Shown piece by piece: positions 6,109 through 11,768 of a DNA stretch of 11,768 nucleotides (its first letter is position 1; the number at the start of each line of letters is the position of its first letter). Origin of the DNA: Flavobacteriales bacterium (GTDB lineage: Bacteria; Bacteroidota; Bacteroidia; Flavobacteriales; UBA7312); assembly GCA_002862585.1 (NCBI GenBank), contig PKDP01000155.1, positions 1 through 11,768 of the forward strand, given 5' to 3'. Made by a program: the position numbers and the translations under genes. A model generated the notes under the pieces. That model saw nothing but the letters and a program-made list of their open reading frames with translations, did no database searches and was not told the DNA's origin.

Positions 6109-7707
6109 TTACTTTTCGATTTTAATTCTTGGAGCTCCATCTAGTATTTCAGCATTAGCAAACTCAACAAATTTCTTAAAATTAGTATTGAAAGCAATTG
6201 CCAATTCATTTGCTTTTATGTCATACTCGTCTTTATTTTCCCATGTGTTTTTTGGGTTTAATAGTTCCGATGGCACATTCTTACACGATGTTGGCATATG
6301 TAGTCCAAATACATCATGCTCAACGTAATCAACGTCATTCAAATCGCCGTTTAAAGCAGCTGTAATCATTGAACGAGTATATTTAAGGCTTAATCTTGAG
6401 CCTACACCATAAGACCCGCCAGACCATCCAGTATTGACTAACCAAACGTTAACATTGCTTGATTTCATTTTTTCTCCAAATAATTCAGCATATCGAGTAG
6501 GATGTAAGGGCAAGAATGGCTCTCCAAAGCAAGCAGAAAAGGTTGTACTTGGCTCAGTTATTCCTTCTTCAGTACCAGCTACTTTAGCTGTATATCCAGA
6601 AATAAAGTGATACATCGCTTGTCCAGCTGTTAGTTGTGATATTGGAGGCAGTACGCCAAAAGCGTCACAAGTAAGAAAGAAAATATTTTTTGGTGCGCCA
6701 GCAGTTGAAGGAACAGCAATGTTTGAGATGTGATGAATAGGGTAGCTTACTCTTGTGTTTTCAGTAATTGTGCTGTCCTCAAAATCTATTTCATTAGTGC
6801 CATCTTTAAAAATAACATTTTCTAATAAAGCACCTTCTTTGATTGCCGCATAAATGTCTGGCTCTTTTTCAGCTGTTAGGTCAATGCATTTTGCATAGCA
6901 CCCACCTTCAAAATTGAATACACTGTTTTCACTCCAGCCATGTTCATCATCACCAATTAAGTTTCTATTTGGATCGGCTGATAAAGTTGTTTTACCAGTT
7001 CCCGACAGTCCAAAAAACACTGCAGTATCACCTGATTTACCCACATTAGCTGAGCAATGCATGGATAAAATACCTTTTTCATGAGGCAAGATGTAGTTAA
7101 GAACAGAAAAAATTCCTTTTTTGATTTCGCCAGTGTAGCCAGTACCACCAATCAAAATGTTTTTATCTGTGAAATTAATGATAGCAAAGTTATGTTGTCT
7201 GGTGCCATCAACTTCAGCGTCTGCTAAAAACGAGGGTATGTTTATGATAGTCCACTCTGGAGTAAAGGTTTTAAGTTCTTCTTCAGATGGTCTTAAGAAC
7301 ATATTGTAGGCGAATAAATTAGACCAAGGGTATTCGTTTATTACTCGAATATTTAATCTGAAGTTTTCGTCTGCACAAGCATAAACATCTCTTACATAGA
7401 TGTCTTTATTTTTAATGTAGTTTACAACCTTATTGTAAAGAGATGTATACTTATCTGGACTAAAAGGAATATTGACATCTCCCCACCAAACAGAGTCTGT
7501 TGTCAAGTCGTCCTTAACAATAAATCTATCTTTAGGAGAACGTCCAGTAAATTCACCAGTATTTACGGAAATAGTACCAAAACTAGTTGGTTTCGCTTGC
7601 TCTAGATCAACAGATAGGGAGGCTAATTTTTCAGGGGAAAGGTTCCAATGAATATCTACATCAGAAATGCCCAATTTATATAACTGTGATTGAATATCGT
7701 TATTCAT
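6109..7707 (-). CDS. pckA: Phosphoenolpyruvate carboxykinase (ATP)
   Basis: PckA converts oxaloacetate plus ATP to PEP, CO2 and ADP, the first committed step of gluconeogenesis in the cytosol, and can run in reverse for CO2 fixation. The 532 residues match the ATP-type family (about 530-540). Visible motifs are GEFTGRSPKDRF at 51-62 (oxaloacetate-binding arginine), IGGTGYTGEIKKG at 186-198, the kinase-1 P-loop GLSGTGKT at 233-240, the metal-binding kinase-2 motif GDDEHGW at 252-258, and FEGGCYAKC at 266-274. No key residue looks lost. Start ATG 7707 gives the normal N-terminus (a nearby upstream ATG is out of frame). It is monocistronic: a shared terminator lies downstream and a 173-base gap with dyad symmetry upstream, where carbon-source control would be expected. 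Confidence 0.97.
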   Translation of the reverse strand: MNNDIQSQLYKLGISDVDIHWNLSPEKLASLSVDLEQAKPTSFGTISVNTGEFTGRSPKDRFIVKDDLTTDSVWWGDVNIPFSPDKYTSLYNKVVNYIKNKDIYVRDVYACADENFRLNIRVINEYPWSNLFAYNMFLRPSEEELKTFTPEWTIINIPSFLADAEVDGTRQHNFAIINFTDKNILIGGTGYTGEIKKGIFSVLNYILPHEKGILSMHCSANVGKSGDTAVFFGLSGTGKTTLSADPNRNLIGDDEHGWSENSVFNFEGGCYAKCIDLTAEKEPDIYAAIKEGALLENVIFKDGTNEIDFEDSTITENTRVSYPIHHISNIAVPSTAGAPKNIFFLTCDAFGVLPPISQLTAGQAMYHFISGYTAKVAGTEEGITEPSTTFSACFGEPFLPLHPTRYAELFGEKMKSSNVNVWLVNTGWSGGSYGVGSRLSLKYTRSMITAALNGDLNDVDYVEHDVFGLHMPTSCKNVPSELLNPKNTWENKDEYDIKANELAIAFNTNFKKFVEFANAEILDGAPRIKIEK

Positions 7708-7736
7708 GCATCAAATTGTATACAGGGTTAGGCTGA

Positions 7737-7766
7737 CAAATATTAGAATTAATCACTAGTCCACAA
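7737..7766 (-). promoter_or_regulatory. Possible pckA promoter
   Basis: On the minus strand TTG (7766-7764) is followed after 18 bases by TAATATTTG (7745-7737), one base longer than the consensus TAnnTTTG. The predicted leader is roughly 25 bases to ATG 7707. The match is imperfect, but it is the best candidate in the gap. Confidence 0.35.
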
Positions 7767-7804
7767 AAAATAAAGTGTTGATTTTTAGTAAAATGTTTTT
7801 TGTG
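7762..7804. repeat. Inverted repeat CACAAAAAA / TTTTTTGTG upstream of pckA
   Basis: Nine-base arms at 7762-7770 and 7796-7804 are perfect reverse complements, separated by 25 bases. The left arm covers the TTG of the candidate pckA promoter, so a regulator binding site is possible. Because the arms are A/T homopolymer-rich, chance is a serious alternative. Confidence 0.3.
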
Positions 7805-7838
7805 ATTTACTAGAGAAAAATAATTCAAAAACTAAGAA

Positions 7839-7867
7839 TTATAATGTGTAAATAATACACATTATAA
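7839..7867 (-). terminator. Hairpin after the DUF423 gene, probable terminator
   Basis: A perfect 12-base inverted repeat (TTATAATGTGTA at 7839-7850, TACACATTATAA at 7856-7867) with loop AATAA begins 13 bases past the stop of the DUF423 gene on the minus strand. The transcript continues into T-rich sequence (TTCTTAGTTTTTG), which suits termination, although the stem is AT-rich and there is no immediate U run. It could instead be an operator or act in the pckA upstream region. Confidence 0.5.
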
Positions 7868-7880
7868 GCTGTATTGACGA

Positions 7881-8279
7881 TTATTTCAATTGAAAATTTT
7901 GTTTAATAGACATTGTCTTAAAGAAAACAAGTATCCAAGCGAAAATAAATAGTAATCCTCCAATAGGAGTTACTGGTCCAAGAAAATTCAAATTGACACC
8001 AATGAGGTCTTGAATACTTAAAAAGTATATTGAAAATGAAAAACAAATTATGCCAGAAATGAATAGAGCAATTATTGTTAATGATAGCTTAAGTTTAGAG
8101 TAGTTTATTCCAAAAATCAATACTGCTAACGAATGAAAAAGGTGATATTTAGTACCTACTTTAAAGCTTTGTAGCTGTTCAAAACTAATGAGTTTTTTTA
8201 GGGCATGTGCACTAAAAGCATCTAGAATTATGCCCAAAATAATTAGACCAACAGCTATGAGTATAACTTTCTTATTCAT
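7881..8279 (-). CDS. DUF423 family inner-membrane protein (YgdD-like)
   Basis: This is a 132-residue integral membrane protein of the DUF423/YgdD family, whose function is not established. About four hydrophobic helices are visible: roughly 5-22, 46-60, 66-88 and 104-121. Family signatures are DAFSAHALKKL at 20-30 (most relatives have GAFGAH), FKVGTKYHLFHSLAVL at 39-54, and GPVTPIGGLLFI at 101-112 in the last helix. The length is typical of the family. ATG 8279 is the natural start, with helix 1 directly after MNKK. It is divergent from the saccharopine-dehydrogenase-like gene with 54 bases between starts, and is followed by a hairpin terminator, so it is probably transcribed alone. Confidence 0.9.
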   Translation of the reverse strand: MNKKVILIAVGLIILGIILDAFSAHALKKLISFEQLQSFKVGTKYHLFHSLAVLIFGINYSKLKLSLTIIALFISGIICFSFSIYFLSIQDLIGVNLNFLGPVTPIGGLLFIFAWILVFFKTMSIKQNFQLK

Positions 8280-8304
8280 CCTATTAGAAAAACACTAAAA
8301 TACA

Positions 8305-8312
8305 TATATTAG
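8305..8312 (+). promoter_or_regulatory. Weak -7 box candidate for the saccharopine dehydrogenase-like gene
   Basis: TATATTAG differs by one base from TAnnTTTG and lies 21 bases before ATG 8334. No clear TTG is found at -33. The gap is only 54 bases and must hold the promoters of both divergent genes. Confidence 0.3.
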
Positions 8313-8333
8313 CTACACGCAACACATCAATTT

Positions 8334-9662
8334 ATGAAAAGAATATTAGTAGTTGGAGCCGGATTATCAGCCACATCATTGATTGACTATCTTCTTAGTA
8401 AATCTGAAGAACACGACTGGAACGTCGTAGTAGGTGATTATGATTTTAATTTAGCTGAACAAAAAATTAATAATCACCCTAGAGGTATTGCCTTACATTT
8501 TGATGTATTTGATGTAGAGCAGCGTAATGATGCTATTCGTGAAGCAGATATAGTGGTCTCCATGTTACCAGCCAGAATGCATGTATTGTTAGCTGAGGAT
8601 TGTGTTATACAAGGTGTAAATATGATTACAGCATCTTATGTTTCTGATGAAATTCTAGCTCTTGATGAGAAAGCTAAGGAAAAGGGGGTTTTGTTACTTA
8701 ATGAAATTGGACTTGATCCAGGAATAGACCATTTATCGGCAAAAAAAATAATTGATAATATTCATTCTAAGGGTGGTGAGATTAATCTTTTTAAGTCCTT
8801 TTGCGGTGGCTTAGTTGCTCCTGAATATGATGATAACCCTTGGAATTATAAATTCACTTGGAATCCTAGAAATGTTGTTCTGGCGGGTCAAGGCACAGCT
8901 CAATTTATTAGAAATAATCTTTATAAGTACATACCATATAATACACTTTTCAAAAGAGTTGATAATATTGAGGTTTTAAATGAAGGCAAATTCGAAGCCT
9001 ATGCTAATCGTGATTCACTATCTTACAGAGAATCATATAACCTTAATGAGATACCTACAATGCTAAGAGGAACTCTTAGAAGACCTGGCTTTTCCAAAGC
9101 ATGGGATGTATTTGTACAACTTGGTATGACTGACGATTCATTTGAGCTATCTAATGTATCAACAATGACGTGTAGAGAATTTATAAATTCTTTTCTCGAA
9201 TACGATATTGTACAATCTGTTGAAAGTAAAGTTCAAGATTATCTATCACTAGATAAAGAGGTAATGGATAAGTTGATTTGGCTAGGTCTTTTTGAGAACA
9301 AAAAAATAGGCTTAGATAGGGGCACTCCTGCACAGGTTTTACAACATATTTTAGAAAGTAAATGGTCTTTGAAAGCCGATGATAAGGATATGATTGTTAT
9401 GCAACATTTGTTTGAATACACCTTAGGTGGCAAAGACCATAAACTTAAGTCATCACTAGTTTTGAGGGGTAAAGACCAGACCAATACGGCTATGAGCATG
9501 ACTGTTGGACTTCCAGTAGCCATTGCTGCCGAACTTATCTTGACTGATAAAATAAATATGTCAGGAGTAAAGATTCCTATTGACAAGGAAATTTATTTGC
9601 CCGTTCTAGAAAAACTTAAAGAGTTTGGAATAGATTTTGTCGAAGAAGAGGTTACAGATTAA
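8334..9662 (+). CDS. Saccharopine dehydrogenase family protein
   Basis: This 442-residue enzyme has the saccharopine dehydrogenase/reductase architecture: an N-terminal NAD(P)-binding Rossmann fold (VVGAGLSATSL at 6-16, acidic D35/D37 after the second strand, VVSMLPARMH at 74-83) and a C-terminal substrate domain (NEIGLDPGIDHLSA at 123-136, SFCGGLVAPEYDDNPWNYKF at 155-174, RRPGFSKAWD at 249-258, SMTVGLPVAIAAELIL at 388-403). The glutamate-forming saccharopine dehydrogenases of lysine metabolism (LYS9-like) show the same motif order, so lysine breakdown via saccharopine is the most direct reading. No lysine-ketoglutarate reductase gene is adjacent, however, and related proteins serve other pathways such as carboxynorspermidine synthesis, so the substrate is inferred only. 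It starts 54 bases from the divergent DUF423 gene, and its end overlaps trmN6 by 11 bases tail to tail. Confidence 0.88.
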   Translation: MKRILVVGAGLSATSLIDYLLSKSEEHDWNVVVGDYDFNLAEQKINNHPRGIALHFDVFDVEQRNDAIREADIVVSMLPARMHVLLAEDCVIQGVNMITASYVSDEILALDEKAKEKGVLLLNEIGLDPGIDHLSAKKIIDNIHSKGGEINLFKSFCGGLVAPEYDDNPWNYKFTWNPRNVVLAGQGTAQFIRNNLYKYIPYNTLFKRVDNIEVLNEGKFEAYANRDSLSYRESYNLNEIPTMLRGTLRRPGFSKAWDVFVQLGMTDDSFELSNVSTMTCREFINSFLEYDIVQSVESKVQDYLSLDKEVMDKLIWLGLFENKKIGLDRGTPAQVLQHILESKWSLKADDKDMIVMQHLFEYTLGGKDHKLKSSLVLRGKDQTNTAMSMTVGLPVAIAAELILTDKINMSGVKIPIDKEIYLPVLEKLKEFGIDFVEEEVTD

Positions 9663-10377
9663 GGTAAAAGTCTTTACACAAACCAACGTATTCATCCGTA
9701 TACTGATGCCTTTCCTTTTCAATGGTCAGTTGATTTTCTATTAGTGTTTTTTTCTGTTTAGAAATTTTTAGTAGAACCCGCTTAACGTTACTTTTTTCAT
9801 TTCCTTTTACCCAACATATTTCGTTCATATACAAGCCGAAAGATTTTAAATTGGCTTTAATTTCTTGAATGTTTTCTGAGGGATAGACTATCATCAGTTC
9901 TCCTTTTGGACTAAGAAGTACGTCCATTTTTTCAAAAATATCATTTAAGGATAAGCTGCTTGTATGTCTGGCTTTAGTTCGCCTATCATCATTAGATGTA
10001 GTGGTGTTTTTAAAGTAGGGTGGATTGCATACTATTAAATCAAAAGAGTGGTTAAAATTCGCATTTTGAAGGGAACTTTCACAGCAGCTAAGTCGTTTAT
10101 ACCATTGACAATTGGTCATATTTAACGTAGCCTCTTGTACAGCTTCAGAATCAATATCAATACCAATGATGTTGGCATCCTCAAACCGTTGTGCCATCAT
10201 AATAGCAATTAAGCCTGTACCAGTACCAATATCCAAAATATGTTTTGGAGATGATGAAGGTGTGGCCCAAGCACCTAGAAGAACACCATCAGTGCCTACT
10301 TTCATTGCAGATTTTGATTGTTCTATTTCAAAAGATTTAAATCGAAATACCAAATCAATCTGTTTTGGTAAATGCAC
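9652..10377 (-). CDS. trmN6: tRNA1(Val) (adenine(37)-N6)-methyltransferase
   Basis: This is a SAM-dependent methyltransferase of the YfiC/TrmN6 type, which makes m6A37 next to the anticodon of tRNA-Val. In its 241 residues the order is: the family's N-terminal FRFKSFEIEQSKSAMKVGTD (11-30) followed by GVLLGAW, SAM motif I ILDIGTGTGLIAI at 47-59, the acidic ribose-binding position in GIDID at 72-76, catalytic NPPYF at 118-122, and the conserved ARH at 136-138. The start is GTG at 10377, inside the end of the upstream gene (23-base overlap). A TTG at 10353, just beyond that gene's stop, would also keep the whole family domain, so the true start is uncertain by 8 codons. It is the last gene of the gap-membrane protein-trmN6 group. 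Its 3' end overlaps the convergent saccharopine dehydrogenase-like gene, leaving no room for a separate terminator. Confidence 0.92.
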   Translation of the reverse strand: MHLPKQIDLVFRFKSFEIEQSKSAMKVGTDGVLLGAWATPSSSPKHILDIGTGTGLIAIMMAQRFEDANIIGIDIDSEAVQEATLNMTNCQWYKRLSCCESSLQNANFNHSFDLIVCNPPYFKNTTTSNDDRRTKARHTSSLSLNDIFEKMDVLLSPKGELMIVYPSENIQEIKANLKSFGLYMNEICWVKGNEKSNVKRVLLKISKQKKTLIENQLTIEKERHQYTDEYVGLCKDFYLNL

Positions 10378-10933
10378 GAATCAAGAAATACAGAACGGAT
10401 AATTCAATAGCTACAAGAATAAAATGAATGTTGTACACCTGTTCTTGCTTGTCGAGAATCAGTTCATAATATTCTAAGCCTTTGTAGAATAAGTAAGATA
10501 TAGCCATACCAACTAGGTAGCCTATTTGTTTAGCCATATCTATTTTGGTCAGAACTTCATTGTCATTAAAGACTAGTGTCTCGGCTCTTATTAGGTAAGA
10601 ACCAAATACAAATGTAATTTGATAGCCAATGTATATAAACAATGCTGTCTGATAGCTGTATGAAAAGATTAGAAAACTAACGAGCATAGCCAATACAATC
10701 AATTCAACGAGTATAGAAATTCTAAAAAAGTAATAAGGGTTTAAAATTTTATGGTAAAATTTAGCAACGATTATCATAACTAATGCTAGAAAAATACCAC
10801 CTAGAGAATAAACAGAAGGGTCGAGAGGCTCGTAAATAGTAAAAACACTTCCAATAGAAACACCCAAAAATAAAGAGTTAAACCATTTGTAAATGATAAA
10901 TGCTCTTTGATTAAGGTTTAAATTGGATAACAT
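10355..10933 (-). CDS. Six-helix membrane protein of unknown function
   Basis: This 192-residue protein is almost wholly hydrophobic, with about six predicted transmembrane helices near residues 11-33, 42-60, 70-92, 95-115, 134-150 and 168-187. Polar features between helices include YEPLDPSVYSLGG (34-46), AKFYHKILNPYYFF (57-70) and SYLIRAETLVFNDNE (112-126). The helix pattern and the RAETL motif recall half of a major-facilitator-type transporter, but it is too short for a full one, and I cannot name a family or substrate. It begins 6 bases after the GAPDH stop and its end overlaps trmN6 by 23 bases, so it is probably translated from the same mRNA. Nothing suggests a frameshift or truncation: both ends fit tightly with the neighbours. 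Confidence 0.8.
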   Translation of the reverse strand: MLSNLNLNQRAFIIYKWFNSLFLGVSIGSVFTIYEPLDPSVYSLGGIFLALVMIIVAKFYHKILNPYYFFRISILVELIVLAMLVSFLIFSYSYQTALFIYIGYQITFVFGSYLIRAETLVFNDNEVLTKIDMAKQIGYLVGMAISYLFYKGLEYYELILDKQEQVYNIHFILVAIELSVLYFLIRAFTKTD

Positions 10934-10939
10934 AGTTTA

Positions 10940-11768
10940 TTAATAATAACAATTTCTTCTAACCTTAGCAACGTGCTTGGCTAAGCGAAGAACCTGACGT
11001 GTATAGCCATATTCATTATCGTACCAAACATACAAAATAAATGTTTTTCCATCACTAGAAACTTGAGTTGCTGGGCTATCGTAAATAGAAGGACAGCTAT
11101 CGCCAACGATATCAGAAGAAACAAGCTCATTATTAACTGAAAAACGAATTTGCTCAACTAAGTCAGAATCAAAAGCAGCCTTTCTCATTAATTCATTAAT
11201 GCCATCTAAAGAACTCTCTTTTTCAGTCGTTAAATTGAGAATTGCTAGAGAGCCATTTGGTGTTGGTACACGAATAGCACTAGAAGTCAATTTTCCCCCT
11301 AAAGACGGAATAGCTTTCGTAACAGCTTTGCCAGCACCAGTTTCTGTAATAACCATGTTTAATGCAGCAGCACGACCTCTACGGTATTTCTTGTGCATGT
11401 TATCCACAAGGTTTTGATCATTGGTATATGCATGAATCGTTTCTATATGACCTTTTACTACGCCTAATTCTTTTTCTATTACTTCCAAAACAGGAGTGAT
11501 AGCGTTTGTCGTACAAGATGCTGCAGAAAATATATGTTGATTATCTACGTCAACATTATGATTTACACCAAATACAATATTTGGAACTCCTTTTCCAGGA
11601 GCTGTAAGTAATACTTTAGAAACCCCTTTAGATTTAAGGTGTAAACTCAAGGCCTCATCGTCTCTGAAAACGCCAGTATTATCGATTACTAAAGCATTGT
11701 TGATGCCATATTGAGTATAATCAATAGAATCCGGACTATCAGCAGCTATCATTTTAACAGTTCTACCG
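10940..11768 (-). CDS. gap: Glyceraldehyde-3-phosphate dehydrogenase (5' end beyond right edge)
   Basis: GAPDH interconverts glyceraldehyde 3-phosphate and 1,3-bisphosphoglycerate with NAD(P) and phosphate, in glycolysis and gluconeogenesis. The visible 276 codons begin with GRTVK before MIAADSPDSIDYTQYGINN, so the frame continues off the edge and the Met at 11752 is internal. The N-terminal Rossmann glycines are not in the window. Visible catalytic parts are SAASCTTNAITPV with the active-site cysteine at 11515-11513, ETIHAYTNDQN with the catalytic histidine 27 residues later (the canonical Cys149-His176 spacing), AIRVPTPNGSLAILNLT, and VWYDNEYGYTRQVLRL near the C-terminus. The wording around MIAADSP and DYTQYGINNALVIDNTG resembles the longer (about 480-residue) Bacteroidetes GAPDH rather than the 330-residue GapA, but that can only be confirmed upstream. 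It heads a group with the membrane protein and trmN6. Confidence 0.93.
   Translation of the reverse strand, partial: GRTVKMIAADSPDSIDYTQYGINNALVIDNTGVFRDDEALSLHLKSKGVSKVLLTAPGKGVPNIVFGVNHNVDVDNQHIFSAASCTTNAITPVLEVIEKELGVVKGHIETIHAYTNDQNLVDNMHKKYRRGRAAALNMVITETGAGKAVTKAIPSLGGKLTSSAIRVPTPNGSLAILNLTTEKESSLDGINELMRKAAFDSDLVEQIRFSVNNELVSSDIVGDSCPSIYDSPATQVSSDGKTFILYVWYDNEYGYTRQVLRLAKHVAKVRRNCYY

Noticed and set aside
6068..6328. Plus-strand 86-residue frame starting in the terminator
   Set aside because: It is antisense to the conserved C-terminus of pckA, starts within the hairpin, and has no recognisable motif.
9239..9586. Minus-strand 115-residue frame
   Set aside because: It is a shadow of the well-conserved C-terminal domain of the saccharopine dehydrogenase-like gene.
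10112..10402. Plus-strand 96-residue frame opposite trmN6
   Set aside because: It is antisense to the SAM-binding domain of trmN6; there is no promoter or family signal.

Overview
The window looks like about 11.8 kb of chromosome from a Bacteroidetes bacterium, probably a marine Flavobacteriales lineage. Four things point there: AT-rich DNA (mid-30s % GC in the sections counted by hand), the Bacteroidetes -7 promoter box TAnnTTTG (three perfect TATATTTG copies), a SusD-like style of lipoprotein signal ending in a Cys with no strong Shine-Dalgarno sequences, and recognisable Bacteroidetes gene neighbourhoods. Most genes are on the minus strand and packed tightly. There are no tRNAs, rRNAs, insertion sequences or CRISPR arrays, and no intergenic gap exceeds about 175 bases.

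Left block (1-4183). A minus-strand operon runs ferredoxin (2762-3109), a secreted protein of unknown function (1871-2761), serC (764-1831) and then a reading frame overlapping serC by one base (TAATG). That last frame starts as serA, the usual partner of serC, but after about 62 codons it switches in frame to sequence resembling a Wzz/GumC-type polysaccharide chain-length determinant and runs off the left edge. GC falls from about 36% to about 23% at the switch. This is the most anomalous part of the window: either an assembly chimera or a real rearrangement that destroys serA. Divergent from the ferredoxin is a LuxC-family acyl-CoA reductase (3167-4183).

Middle block (4180-8279). A beta-helix-type lipoprotein (minus) converges with the reductase so closely that their stop codons share TTAA. 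It shares a divergent promoter region with rpmE2 (zinc-free type B ribosomal protein L31). rpmE2 and pckA (ATP-type PEP carboxykinase) converge on a strong bidirectional terminator hairpin. A 173-base gap with two dyad symmetries separates pckA from a DUF423 membrane protein.

Right block (8334-11768). A saccharopine-dehydrogenase-family enzyme (plus) overlaps by 11 bases, tail to tail, with a minus-strand group: glyceraldehyde-3-phosphate dehydrogenase (cut by the right edge), a six-helix membrane protein of unknown function, and trmN6 (tRNA methyltransferase).

The content is mostly central metabolism: serine synthesis, glycolysis/gluconeogenesis (pckA, gap) and translation. I see no defence system, prophage or other mobile system. 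The points worth following up are the serA/Wzz junction, two promoter layouts, and the unknown proteins.
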